Source of the DNA: Kitasatospora cheerisanensis KCTC 2395
GTDB lineage: Bacteria > Actinomycetota > Actinomycetes > Streptomycetales > Streptomycetaceae
Length of the DNA: 64,000 nucleotides
NCBI RefSeq assembly: GCF_000696185.1
Contig: NZ_KK853997.1
Coordinates: 1,690,841-1,754,840, forward strand
Direction: 5' to 3'
A program made the position numbers and the translations under genes. A model generated the notes under the pieces. The model did no database searches and was not told the origin of the DNA. It was given only the letters and a program-made list of their open reading frames with translations. This document shows, one piece after another, positions 8,035 to 16,389 of the stretch. Each line of letters begins with the position of its first letter. Position 1 is the first letter of the stretch.

Positions 8035-8981
8035 GTACTCCGCCCCCGAGCCTGGACGAACTCCGCGCCCGGGCCCTGGCCGCCACCGCCCCCCGCGCCA
8101 CCCGCACCGACCTCGCCATCAGTTGCGAACGCCTGGTCCGCATCTTCAGCACCGACGGCATCGAGGTCCAGGCCCTCCAAGGACTCGACCTCACCGTCGA
8201 CCGCGGCGACCTCGTCGCCCTCGTCGGCGCCTCCGGCAGCGGCAAATCCACCCTCCTCAACATCCTCGCCGGCCTCGACACCCCCACCGCCGGCACCGCC
8301 ACCGTCGCCGGCAGCGACCTCCTCACCATGACCCCCAAGGACCGCCTCCGCTACCGCCGCGACACCGTCGGCTTCATCCGGCAGCAGACCGCCCGCAACC
8401 TCCTCCCCTTCCTCACCGCCGCCCAGAACATCGCCCTGCCCATGCAACTGCGCTCCGGCCACCGCGCCGCCAGACACCGCCGCACCCGCGTCACCGAACT
8501 CCTCGACGCCCTCGACATCACCCCCCTCGCCGACCGCCGCCCCACCGAACTCTCCGGCGGACAACAGCAACGCGTCGCCATCGCCGTCGCCCTCGCCAAC
8601 GACCCCGCCGTCCTCCTCGGCGACGAACCCACCGGCGAACTCGACTCCGACACCGCCACCGGCATCTTCGAAGCCTTCCGCACCGTCAACCGCGAACTCG
8701 GCACCACCGTCGTCCTCGTCACCCACGACCCCATGGTCGCCGGCGAAGTCCGCCGCACCGTCGCCATCCGCGACGGCCGCACCAGCAGCGAAGTCCTCCG
8801 CCGCACCGTCACCGACGAACACGGCCACGAAACCGTCACCGAACGCGAATACGTCATGCTCGACCGCACCGGCCGCATCCAACTCCCCGCCAAATTCCTC
8901 ACCGCACTCGGCATGGAACACCGCGTCGCCGCCGACCTCGCCACCGACCACATCGCCCTCCACCCCGACAACACCGACTGA
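8031..8981 (+). CDS. ABC transporter ATP-binding protein with C-terminal AbrB-like tail
   Basis: A 316-aa protein. Walker A GASGSGKST lies at 66-74, the signature LSGGQ at 174-178, Walker B LLGDEPT near 195-201 and the H-loop THD near 230. It resembles the LolD/MacB ATPases that pair with FtsX permeases. After the NBD (~residue 245) there is an extra segment whose core VMLDRTGRIQLPAKFL resembles a SpoVT/AbrB-type beta hairpin, perhaps for dimerisation or regulation. The ATG overlaps the permease stop. The coding strand is conspicuously C-rich compared with the neighbouring permease gene. It ends 12 bp before the convergent AraC-type gene. Confidence 0.92.
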   Translation: MSTPPPSLDELRARALAATAPRATRTDLAISCERLVRIFSTDGIEVQALQGLDLTVDRGDLVALVGASGSGKSTLLNILAGLDTPTAGTATVAGSDLLTMTPKDRLRYRRDTVGFIRQQTARNLLPFLTAAQNIALPMQLRSGHRAARHRRTRVTELLDALDITPLADRRPTELSGGQQQRVAIAVALANDPAVLLGDEPTGELDSDTATGIFEAFRTVNRELGTTVVLVTHDPMVAGEVRRTVAIRDGRTSSEVLRRTVTDEHGHETVTEREYVMLDRTGRIQLPAKFLTALGMEHRVAADLATDHIALHPDNTD

Positions 8982-8993
8982 ACACCCCAGCCG

Positions 8994-9833
8994 CTAAGTC
9001 CTGGGCCGGGCAGCGGAGTTCGGCGGCGCCAGCAGGCGGCGCAGCGCGCTCGGGGTGTGGCCGAGGTGGCGGCGGGCGGTGCGGGTCAGGTGGGCCTGGT
9101 CGGCGTAGCCGAGGTCGGCGGCGAGGGCGCCGAGGCTGCTCTCCCCCGCCTCCAGGCGGTCCAGCGCGCGGGCCAGCCGGACCCGGTGGCGGTAGTGGGT
9201 GACGGAGACGCCGAGTTCGCGCGGGAAGGCCCGGCTGAGCCGGTACGGGGACGCGCCGAGGAGTTCGGCCAGCGCGAGCAGGGTGCCGGAGGCCGGGTGG
9301 TCGGCGGCGATCGCCTCCCGGGCGGCGGCGACCAGTTGACGGTCCTTCACGGCGGACGGCCCGTCCGCGCACGGCGTCGGCCCGTCCGCCGTCCGGGCGA
9401 CGGCCCTCGCCAGCAGGGTCAGCAGCTCTTCGGTGGCCGCGTAGTCGACGTCGCCGGCACCGGCGGCGCGCAGCAGGCGGCGGTGGGCGAGGTCGAGCGG
9501 CGGATCGACGTAGACGGCGGACGGGCGGTGCTTCGCCGCGTCCCCCGCGAGGGTCCGCCACAGCGCCGGCCCGACGGTGATCGCCGTGCAGTGGTCGCCG
9601 CCCGCCGGGTGCGCGAAGGACTCCTCCTCGCCGGGCACCGCGAGGTAGCCGAGGCTCGGGTCGAGATCCGCGGCCGTCCGGTCGGCGCGGCGGCGGAAGC
9701 GGCCCCGGCGGACCAGCACCACCCGGTGGAAGCCGTGGACTTCGAGCGGCGACCACCGGGTGTGGTCGCTGCGGCAGGCGACGGAGCTGATGTCGAAGTC
9801 GGGCCGGGCAGCGAGGCTTTGGACGGAGAGCAC
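8994..9833 (-). CDS. AraC-family transcriptional regulator
   Basis: About 279 aa. The N-terminal ~150 residues look like a cupin-type sensing domain (GFHRVVLVRRGRF, LAVPGEEESFAHPAG). The C-terminal ~100 residues carry the double helix-turn-helix of AraC/XylS proteins, with LALAELLGASPYRLSRAF in the first HTH and LGALAADLGYADQAHLTR in the second. GTG 9833 is favoured: TACGGT ends seven bases before it (leaderless pattern). A TTG at 9887 would add 18 residues. It is divergent from the VOC and SRPBCC genes at 9984-10792, which are possible targets. Confidence 0.85.
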   Translation of the reverse strand: MLSVQSLAARPDFDISSVACRSDHTRWSPLEVHGFHRVVLVRRGRFRRRADRTAADLDPSLGYLAVPGEEESFAHPAGGDHCTAITVGPALWRTLAGDAAKHRPSAVYVDPPLDLAHRRLLRAAGAGDVDYAATEELLTLLARAVARTADGPTPCADGPSAVKDRQLVAAAREAIAADHPASGTLLALAELLGASPYRLSRAFPRELGVSVTHYRHRVRLARALDRLEAGESSLGALAADLGYADQAHLTRTARRHLGHTPSALRRLLAPPNSAARPRT

Positions 9834-9983
9834 GGCCCGAACCGTATACGTCCGGTCGGACAGTGCCGGGCCCCCGCCTGCCCGCAAGGATGTTCAAGAC
9901 CCGGGCGGCGCGTCCGGGCGAGGCTGCTCCCCGGAGCCGGTTCGGCTTCCGCCAACAGCCCTATCCCTTCGAGGAGTTCGCCC

Positions 9984-10355
9984 GTGTCCGCCCTCTCCAG
10001 GCTCACCGCCGTCCACGTCGACTGCGCCGATCCGATCAAGCTCGCCGCCTTCTACCAGCAGGCCACCGGCTGGCAACTGACCGACAGCGGCGAGGAGTTC
10101 GCCGCCCTCGACGCCGGCGCCGGCGGGCCCGCGCTGGGCTTCGTCCGCGTCCCGGACCACCGCGCCCCGCAGTGGCCGGACGGCGCCAAGCGCCTCCACC
10201 TCGACTTCGCCGTCGCCGACCTGGACCGCGCCGTCGCGGACCTGCTCCGACTCGGCGCCGTCAAGCCCGCGTTCCAGCCCGGCGCGGGCGCCTGGGTGGT
10301 CCTCCTCGACCCCGAGGGCCACCCGTTCTGCCTCGCGCCCGCCACCACCGACTGA
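9984..10355 (+). CDS. VOC-superfamily (glyoxalase-like) protein
   Basis: 123 aa. It has one pair of VOC modules: LTAVHVDCADPIKLAAFY at the start and GAWVVLLDPEGHPFCLA at the end, the standard DPEGNxFCL-type signature. The first GTG with a good ribosome site (GAGGAG at 9971) gives the normal length. VOC proteins use a metal in a shared beta-alpha-beta-beta-beta fold for isomerisation, dioxygenation or drug binding; the substrate here is unknown. A 32-bp gap precedes the SRPBCC gene in the same direction, so they are probably co-transcribed. Confidence 0.85.
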   Translation: MSALSRLTAVHVDCADPIKLAAFYQQATGWQLTDSGEEFAALDAGAGGPALGFVRVPDHRAPQWPDGAKRLHLDFAVADLDRAVADLLRLGAVKPAFQPGAGAWVVLLDPEGHPFCLAPATTD

Positions 10356-10387
10356 CCGCCCACCCCGACCTCCCGGAGCACCCGTTC

Positions 10388-10792
10388 ATGGCAACGATCC
10401 ACCGCGAGACCCTGATCGACACCGCACCCGACAGCGCCTGGGCCGCGATCCGCGACTGGGGCTCCGTCCACCGCCGGCTCGCGCCCGGCTTCGTCACCGA
10501 CACCCGGGTCGACGGCGACGTCCGGGTGGTGACCTTCGAGGACGGCACGGTCGTCCACGAGCTCGTGGTCTCGCTGGACGACGAAACCCGCCGCATCGCC
10601 TACACGCTGGTCGGCGGCTCGTTCTCGACCGTCCACCACCACGCCTCGATGCAGGTGTTCGCCGAACCCGACGGCCGCGCCCGCTTCGCCTGGACCACCG
10701 ACGTCCGGCCCGCCGACCTGGCGGGGCCCATCGCCGCGATGGTCGACCGGGGCATCGAGGTGATCCGCCGCACCCTGGCGGACGCGACCTGA
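10388..10792 (+). CDS. SRPBCC (START-like) family protein
   Basis: 134 aa, the size of a single polyketide cyclase/dehydrase-like SRPBCC domain. The N-terminal strand-helix IHRETLIDTAPDSAWAAI is typical and the C-terminal helix AAMVDRGIEVIRRTL closes the fold. These proteins bind hydrophobic ligands in a central cavity; no catalytic residue is diagnostic. It follows the VOC gene and ends before a strong bidirectional terminator. Confidence 0.85.
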   Translation: MATIHRETLIDTAPDSAWAAIRDWGSVHRRLAPGFVTDTRVDGDVRVVTFEDGTVVHELVVSLDDETRRIAYTLVGGSFSTVHHHASMQVFAEPDGRARFAWTTDVRPADLAGPIAAMVDRGIEVIRRTLADAT

Positions 10793-10850
10793 CGCGACGT
10801 CAACCAGTGGCACGGCAGCGCGGATCGGCGGACCGGGCCGGCCACTGGAC

Positions 10851-10887
10851 GGCTCCGGGGGCGGCGCGGCGGCCCGCCCCCGGAGCC
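10851..10887. terminator. Strong bidirectional terminator
   Basis: A perfect 14-bp stem (10851-10864 with 10874-10887) and a 9-base loop between the convergent SRPBCC gene (ends 10792) and the isomerase-like gene (ends 10915). A second inverted repeat CCAGTGGC / GCCACTGG (10804 and 10841) lies on its left. Confidence 0.8.
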
Positions 10888-10914
10888 GGCCGCGCGTCGG
10901 CCGCGCGCCGGCCG

Positions 10915-11682
10915 TCAGCGCTCCGGGTCCCACTCCACCAGCTGGTCGAAGACGCTCCGGTCGCCGCCGAGCTCCAGGTCGTCCAGCGGGATGCGGCCGT
11001 AGAACGCGAGCACCAGGTCGCTCGCCGTGCCGTGCGCGGTGGCCACGGCGTCCGTCCGCTCGCCGGGCAGCACGACGAAACTCGCGCCGGCGGCGGAGAG
11101 TTCGTTGCGCCAGGACCGTCCCTCGGTGACGTGGTAGTCGACGGCGCCGGGCTCGTGCGGCCAGGCCTCCGTGGTGGTGCAGAAGGTGGACAGGAACTCC
11201 TCCACGCCGTCGATCGCCACCTCGACCGGCACCGGCTCGGCCGCGCCCGCGGCGAGCTGCGCGTCATAGGTGTGCACCGCGACCTCGTGCAGCTGCCGCC
11301 GGGCCACGCCGGCGGCCGTCAGCGGGGTCTGCGACTTGCCCCACCAGCCCCAGCAGGCGCGGTCCGGGCCGGCCTCGCGCAGCGCGTCGAGCAGCAGGCC
11401 CGTCGACTCGGCCAGCCAGCCGAGCAGCGCCTCGCGCTCCTCGGGCGCGACGGCCCCCTCCCCCGGGTCGGCCTTGGCGGTGGCCTCCGGACCGGCCGCG
11501 ACGGTCGCCGCCCACGCCCGGCGGCCCTCGCCCACGTGCTGCGCCAGGTCGCGCAGCGTCCACTCCGGGCAGCTCGGCACCCGGACGTCCGGGCCGGGCG
11601 CGGCGGCGATCGCGGCGCGGAAGGCCGCCGAGCGGTCGTCGATCAGTCGCAGCAGGTCGGCGAACTCAAGATCCTTTTTCAC
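10915..11682 (-). CDS. Maleylpyruvate isomerase family mycothiol-dependent enzyme
   Basis: 255 aa. The N-terminal DinB-like four-helix bundle carries the family pattern VPSCPEWTLRDLAQHVGEG, and the conserved metal-ligand histidine HEVAVHTYDAQ lies near residue 138. A C-terminal MDMPI-type domain ends at DLELGGDRSVFDQLV. Known members use mycothiol as cofactor for cis-trans isomerisation or thiol transfer, but most paralogues are uncharacterised. The start is GTG 11682 (VKKDLEFADLL). It is preceded on the same strand by DUF2804, with a hairpin between them. Confidence 0.85.
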   Translation of the reverse strand: MKKDLEFADLLRLIDDRSAAFRAAIAAAPGPDVRVPSCPEWTLRDLAQHVGEGRRAWAATVAAGPEATAKADPGEGAVAPEEREALLGWLAESTGLLLDALREAGPDRACWGWWGKSQTPLTAAGVARRQLHEVAVHTYDAQLAAGAAEPVPVEVAIDGVEEFLSTFCTTTEAWPHEPGAVDYHVTEGRSWRNELSAAGASFVVLPGERTDAVATAHGTASDLVLAFYGRIPLDDLELGGDRSVFDQLVEWDPER

Positions 11683-11697
11683 GCGTGGATGTCTACC

Positions 11698-11724
11698 ACC
11701 GCTGTCCGCCCACCGGACAGCGGT
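11698..11724. terminator. Perfect 11-bp hairpin between DUF2804 and isomerase-like genes
   Basis: Arms ACCGCTGTCCG (11698-11708) and CGGACAGCGGT (11714-11724) with a 5-base loop. On the plus strand it is followed by TTTT; on the minus strand it lies 72 bp after the DUF2804 stop and 15 bp before the GTG at 11682. It could be a terminator or an operator for the isomerase-like gene. Confidence 0.5.
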
Positions 11725-11796
11725 TTTCCGCGCCCGCCACCGCCGCAGCTCGCCCGCCCGTCGCCGCCGTAGGGCGAGAAGGCCGGCCTGCGGGGC

Positions 11797-12861
11797 TCAC
11801 CAGCGCATCCGCACGTCCTCCGCCCAGCCCAACAGCCCGTCCACGGCGACCTTTTCGCCGTCGTCCGTGCGGATCGTGCCCCGGTAGTGGCCGAAGCACT
11901 GGTCGGTGCGGTTCGCGAGCAGGCCGGCCTCGGTGCGGGTGCGGCGGTCGTGGAAGGGGGTGAAGGTCAGGTCGACCTGGTCGTCGCCGGGGGTGGTGAT
12001 CCGCCAGGGGGCGAGCGGGTCGGCGGGGTCGTAGTGCCAGTCGAGTTCGGCGCCGAGCTTGCTGAGGCGGCCGTCCACGCAGAGCGCGTTCTCGGTGGCG
12101 CCCGTCCCGGCCGTCCACTGGCCGCCGAACTGGAGGCCGACCACCCGGCCGTCGGTGCGGCCGGACGCGGCACCCCAGTTCCAGCCGAGCGAGCGCGGCC
12201 AGCGGCCCCGGCCGTGGTCGAGGACGCCCCACGCGTCGGCGCCGAACCCGTAGCTGCGGTCGCCGAGTCGGACGGTGCCGGTGGCGGGGAGGGCGGTGTG
12301 CTTGGAGGTGTACTGAAAGCGCTTTCCGTCCCAGGGGACGACCACCGACAGCGTCTCGTGGCCGGCGGGCCGGGCCACCAGCAGGTCGACTTCGAGCGGC
12401 CGAAGGTCGGCGGTGAGCGCGCGGGCCCGCAGCCGGGTGCCGGCGGGCTCCTGACGGATCGTCACCCGGACCTGCCGACGGCTGGGGCGCTCGGGCCCGA
12501 CGGCGAGGTCCGCGCCGTGCGGGCCACCGGAGCCGGCGATGCCCTCGGGGAGGGCGGTGCGGCGGTGCGGCAGGCCGGGGGCGATCGCGGTCCGCTCGTG
12601 GTCCTCCAGGACGCCGTGCTCGTCCCAGGCGAGGAAGTACACGGCGTCGAGGGTGAGGAAGTCGAGGTCGCTGACGGTCAGCGCGAGCAGGTGGGTGGGC
12701 GTGGTGACGCACCAGTACTCCCACCGCTTGGTGCGTCCCCAGCCGCGCAGGTTGGCCCGGTGCAGCGGGGTGCGGGACCAGCCGACCGCGTCGGGGTTGA
12801 GCTGCCCGTCCGGGCCGCACAGGTCGACGGGTTCGGTGATCTCACGCTCATGGGTCGCCAT
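11797..12861 (-). CDS. DUF2804 domain-containing protein
   Basis: 354 aa, full length for DUF2804. Family-like blocks are the opening REITEPVDLCGPDGQLNPDA and later LGWNWGAASG near residue 228. The fold is beta-rich, related to lipocalin-like hydroxyneurosporene synthase folds, and no function is established. It has no signal peptide. It is followed by a hairpin at 11698. The sequence for GKRF contains GAAAGCGCTTTC (12315-12326), a member of the palindrome family that is clustered near 46.5 kb. Confidence 0.85.
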   Translation of the reverse strand: MATHEREITEPVDLCGPDGQLNPDAVGWSRTPLHRANLRGWGRTKRWEYWCVTTPTHLLALTVSDLDFLTLDAVYFLAWDEHGVLEDHERTAIAPGLPHRRTALPEGIAGSGGPHGADLAVGPERPSRRQVRVTIRQEPAGTRLRARALTADLRPLEVDLLVARPAGHETLSVVVPWDGKRFQYTSKHTALPATGTVRLGDRSYGFGADAWGVLDHGRGRWPRSLGWNWGAASGRTDGRVVGLQFGGQWTAGTGATENALCVDGRLSKLGAELDWHYDPADPLAPWRITTPGDDQVDLTFTPFHDRRTRTEAGLLANRTDQCFGHYRGTIRTDDGEKVAVDGLLGWAEDVRMRW

Positions 12862-12898
12862 TCGCGCACCCTACTGCCGCGGCCCGGGCGAAAGCCAC

Positions 12899-12935
12899 GG
12901 GCCGTCCGCACCCCGGAGTGGAGTGCGGACGGCCC
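12899..12935 (-). terminator. Terminator of MFS transporter gene
   Basis: A perfect 13-bp stem (12899-12911 with 12923-12935) and an 11-base loop, 23 bp past the stop at 12958 on the minus strand and before the DUF2804 start at 12861. Confidence 0.8.
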
Positions 12936-12957
12936 CTCGGAAAGCAGTGGCGGACGG

Positions 12958-14439
12958 CTACTTGACGGCCGCGCCCTCGGCCGCGCCCTTGCCGGCGGCG
13001 GTCCCGTCCCCGCCGTCCACGACGGTCAGCACGGGAGCCGCGGCGGCCTTCGCGGCGGCGGCCCGGCGGACGCCGGGGATCGCCAGCGTGACCAGGGCGG
13101 CCAGCACCGCCGCGCCCGCGCCGATCACGAAGGCGGTGCGGAAACCGCTTTCCGACGGCAGCGTGCGGCCGTGGAAGTCGATGGTCAGGTGCGCCAGCAC
13201 GACGCCGATGACGGCGGAGGAGGTGGAGGTGCCGATGGACCGCATCAGGGCGTTCAGCCCGTTCGCGGCGGCCGTCTCGGAGGCCGGGACGGCGCCCATG
13301 ATCAGCGCGGGCATGGCCGCGTAGGCGAACGCGATGCCGCCGCTGATCAGGCAGGAGAACACCAGGACGCCCCAGGCGTGGCCCATCAGGGCGAGGGCGG
13401 CGAGGTAGCCGCCGGTGATGATGACGGCGCCGACGAACAGCGAGACCTTGGGGCCCTTGGCCCGGGACAGCTTGGCGGAGATCGGCGAGAGCAGCATCAT
13501 CACCAGGCCCGCGGGGGCCATCCACAGACCGGCCTGGACCATCGACTGGCCGAGGCCGTAGCCGGTGGAGGTGGGCATCTGGAGCAGCTGCGGGGAGACC
13601 AGGCTCATCGCGTACATCGCGAAGCCGACCACCACGGAGGCCGCGTTGGTCATCAGCACCTGGCGGCGGGCGCTGGTGCGCAGGTCGACCAGCGGCTGGT
13701 CGGTGCGCAGCTCCCACCAGCCCCAGATCGGGAACACGACCACCGCGACGGCGAACATGCCGAGCGTGGAGCCGGAGGCCCAGCCCCAGTCGCCGCCCTT
13801 GGAGACGGCGAGCAGCAGGGCGACCAGGCCGATGGTGAGGCCGACCGTGCCGACCACGTCGAAGCGTCCGCCGGAGCGGACCGGCGACTCGGGGACGAAC
13901 GCGACGACGGCGCCGGCGATCAGCGCGCCGAGCGCGGCCGAGATCCAGAACAGGGCGTGCCAGCTGGTGTTCTCGGCGATGACGGCGGACAGCGGCAGGC
14001 CGAACGCGCCGCCGATGCCGAGCGAGGAGCTCATCAGCGCCATCGAGGAGCCGAGCTTCTGCGGCGGCAGCTCGTCGCGCATGATGCTGATGCCGAGCGG
14101 GATGACGCCGGCGCCGACGCCCTGAAGGGCGCGGCCGACCACCATCGGTGCCAGCGAGCTGCTGAAGCCGCAGATCAGCGAGCCGATGACGAGCAGGGCG
14201 AGGCTGATCAGCAGCACCTTGCGCTTGCCGTACATGTCGCCGAGCCGGCCGAGCACCGGGGTGGCGACCGCGCCGGCCAGCAGGGTGGCGGTGATCGCCC
14301 AGGACGCGTTGGCGGCGGAGGTGTGGAGCAGGTCCGGCAGTTGGGGGATCAGCGGGACGACCAGGGTCTGCATCAGCGAGACCACGATGCCCGCGCCGGC
14401 GAGCACTCCGACGACGGGGCCGGTGCGTGCCTGACTCAT
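12958..14439 (-). CDS. MFS drug-efflux-type transporter (DHA2-like)
   Basis: 493 aa with about 14 hydrophobic segments. Motif A is GRLGDMYGKRKVLL in the first cytosolic loop, and motif C-like GVGAGVIPLGISIM follows in TM5, typical of drug/H+ antiporters. A hydrophilic Ala/Gly-rich tail ends the protein. The start ATG 14439 is supported by AAGAAC upstream. It is divergent from the MarR gene with palindromic operators between them, so the regulator probably represses this exporter. The substrate is unknown. Confidence 0.9.
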   Translation of the reverse strand: MSQARTGPVVGVLAGAGIVVSLMQTLVVPLIPQLPDLLHTSAANASWAITATLLAGAVATPVLGRLGDMYGKRKVLLISLALLVIGSLICGFSSSLAPMVVGRALQGVGAGVIPLGISIMRDELPPQKLGSSMALMSSSLGIGGAFGLPLSAVIAENTSWHALFWISAALGALIAGAVVAFVPESPVRSGGRFDVVGTVGLTIGLVALLLAVSKGGDWGWASGSTLGMFAVAVVVFPIWGWWELRTDQPLVDLRTSARRQVLMTNAASVVVGFAMYAMSLVSPQLLQMPTSTGYGLGQSMVQAGLWMAPAGLVMMLLSPISAKLSRAKGPKVSLFVGAVIITGGYLAALALMGHAWGVLVFSCLISGGIAFAYAAMPALIMGAVPASETAAANGLNALMRSIGTSTSSAVIGVVLAHLTIDFHGRTLPSESGFRTAFVIGAGAAVLAALVTLAIPGVRRAAAAKAAAAPVLTVVDGGDGTAAGKGAAEGAAVK

Positions 14440-14521
14440 GGGGTTCTTCTCATCTCTCGACAGCCAGATCGGTAGCCGGGTTCGGCTCGGCTTGGCTCGG
14501 TGTACGACTCGTCATTGAATA

Positions 14522-14553
14522 TGCATGATGCACATAATGTGTACCATACACAT
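14522..14553. promoter_or_regulatory. Two palindromic operators between MFS and MarR genes
   Basis: TGCATGATGCA (14522-14532) is a perfect 5+1+5 palindrome. ATGTGTACCATACACAT (14537-14553) is a perfect 7+3+7 palindrome of the size MarR dimers bind. This AT-rich island lies between divergent starts at 14439 and 14605 and could control both. Confidence 0.72.
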
Positions 14554-14604
14554 ACCGCGCTCGCGGGATATGCTGCCGAAAAGTGACGCAAGGGACGGAG
14601 GAGC

Positions 14605-15075
14605 ATGCGGCACCCCAAGGAACTCGCGCTGATCGAGCGGGAGATGATGCTGCTCAGCCGGCACCAGGTGCTCGCCACCACCCGCACCTCCGGCGGCGCC
14701 GACAGCCAGGAGCGGCTGGAGCGCAGCGCGTACACCCTGCTCAGCCGGATCGAGACCGAAGGCCCGCTCACCATCGGCCAGCTCGCCGAGGCCTTCGGCC
14801 TGGACACCTCCACCGTCAACCGGCAGACCGCCGCCATGCTGCGGGCCGGCCTGGTCGACCGGATCCCCGACCCGGACGGCGGGGTGGCCCGCAAGCTGCG
14901 CATCACCGACGAGGGCATGCGCCGCCTCCACCACGACCGCGAGTGGTCGATCCAGGGCCTGGCCAAGGTGGTCGGCGACTGGACGACCGAGGACCTCGCC
15001 GAGTTCGCCGACATACTGGAACGCTTCAACCGCGACATCGAGAAGCTCCAGGGCCGGCCCTGGCCGCGCGCCTGA
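14605..15075 (+). CDS. MarR-family transcriptional regulator
   Basis: 156 aa, normal MarR length. The winged helix is clear: LTIGQLAEAFGLDTSTVNRQ is the HTH with the recognition helix STVNRQTAAMLRAGLV, and DPDGGVARKLRITDEG is the wing. Flanking helices form the dimer interface. GGAGGAG precedes the ATG. Its position opposite an MFS exporter with palindromes between them suggests ligand-relieved repression of the exporter and itself. Confidence 0.93.
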   Translation: MRHPKELALIEREMMLLSRHQVLATTRTSGGADSQERLERSAYTLLSRIETEGPLTIGQLAEAFGLDTSTVNRQTAAMLRAGLVDRIPDPDGGVARKLRITDEGMRRLHHDREWSIQGLAKVVGDWTTEDLAEFADILERFNRDIEKLQGRPWPRA

Positions 15076-15353
15076 GGCGCTGCCCCGCTTCCGACGGGCC
15101 GCTCCTGACGCTCCGTCCGGCCCCCTGCTCGCTGCCGGGGCCGCTCTTCCGACCCCGCGTCAATTCGCGCCGCCCGCCGCGCCGCACCCGAGCGGGTGGC
15201 CCCCGCGCCGGCGGTTCGGGAGCTGACGGGTAAAACCTGTCGCCCGGGGTCCGGCAGCCGCCCCCGGCGAAACGATCAGGCCCTACGATCACCCCCAGGA
15301 GCGGGCGCCCGGGCCCCGGGTCGGTCCGCGCGCGGAAGGGCGGACGAGACGAA

Positions 15354-16130
15354 GTGGCCGACACGGTGATCGACCTCAATGCGGATCTCGGCGAGGGCTT
15401 CGGCCGCTGGAGCCTCACCGACGACGAGGCCCTGCTGTCGGTGGTCACCAGCGCCAACGTCGCCTGCGGCTTCCACGCCGGCGACCCGTCCACCATGCGC
15501 CGGGTCTGCGCGCTGGCCGCCGAGCGCGGGGTGCGGATCGGCGCCCAGGTCTCCTACCGCGACCTCGCCGGGTTCGGCCGCCGCGCGATGGACGTCCCGC
15601 CGGACGAGCTCGCCGACGAGATCGCGTACCAGATCGGCGCCCTCCAGGTGTTCGCCCGCGCTGCCGGCTCCCGGGTCTCCTACGTCAAGCCGCACGGCGC
15701 GCTCTACAACCGGGTGGTGCACGACAACGAGCAGGCGGAGGCAGTGGTTTCGGGCGTCCTGCGGTCCGGCGCGATCTGCGACGGCCCGCTGCCGCTGCTC
15801 GGCCTGCCCGGCTCCCGCCTGCTGGCCGTCGCGGAGGGCGTCGGACTCCCCGTCGTCACCGAGGCGTTCGCCGACCGGGCCTACACCTGGGCCGGCACCC
15901 TCGTCCCGCGACGCGACCCGGACGCCGTCGTCCACGACCCCGAGGCGGTCATCGCGCGCGCCGTCGGGATCGCCCGCGACGCCACCGTCACCGCCGTCGG
16001 CGGCGAGCCGATCGCCGTCCACGCCCGCTCGCTCTGCGTCCACGGCGACACCCCCGGCGCCGCCCAACTCGCCTGGCGGGTCAGGGGCGCGCTCGCCTCC
16101 GCGGGCGTCCGGGTGGAGGCCTTCAGCTGA
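15354..16130 (+). CDS. pxpA: 5-oxoprolinase subunit A (LamB/YcsF family)
   Basis: 258 aa. The opening DLNADLGEGFG is diagnostic for the LamB/YcsF family, followed by VACGFHAGDPSTM, VKPHGALYNR and HGDTPGA. PxpA works with PxpB and PxpC to hydrolyse 5-oxoproline to glutamate using ATP. Here it stands alone: no pxpB or pxpC lies on either side, so partners must be elsewhere. GTG 15354 gives the standard N-terminus. It is terminated by the hairpin at 16205. Confidence 0.93.
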   Translation: MADTVIDLNADLGEGFGRWSLTDDEALLSVVTSANVACGFHAGDPSTMRRVCALAAERGVRIGAQVSYRDLAGFGRRAMDVPPDELADEIAYQIGALQVFARAAGSRVSYVKPHGALYNRVVHDNEQAEAVVSGVLRSGAICDGPLPLLGLPGSRLLAVAEGVGLPVVTEAFADRAYTWAGTLVPRRDPDAVVHDPEAVIARAVGIARDATVTAVGGEPIAVHARSLCVHGDTPGAAQLAWRVRGALASAGVRVEAFS

Positions 16131-16204
16131 CGGCTCGTCGGCACCCGGCGCCGGCCCGGAGAATTTCTCGGATTCGCGCCGCCGCAGCCGTCCGGAATCA
16201 CCCC

Positions 16205-16230
16205 GTGCGGGCCCTCCGCGAGGCCCGCAC
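16205..16230 (+). terminator. Terminator after pxpA
   Basis: GTGCGGGCC / GGCCCGCAC, a perfect 9-bp stem with an 8-base loop, 75 bp after the pxpA stop. Confidence 0.7.
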
Positions 16231-16389
16231 GCCCCTCCCGCCCCCACCCGCGACCGTGGCAGCGGACCCCCTCCGAAACCCCCCGCCGCGCGCCCCACAC
16301 AGCCTCGCCACACCGCCTCTGACCTGGTGTTTTCCCGAATTTCCCCTAGGGTTGGGCGCACTGCCGGAGACGTCGGAGGGGACAGTGCG

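Noticed and set aside
11887..14475. 862-codon plus-strand frame across the DUF2804 and MFS genes
   Set aside because: Gly/Ala/Gln/His-rich translation with no domain; both minus-strand genes are clear families with terminators and operators.
15354..16130. Full 5-oxoprolinase operon pxpABC
   Set aside because: Only pxpA is present; flanking genes are a MarR regulator and the GyrB-like gene.
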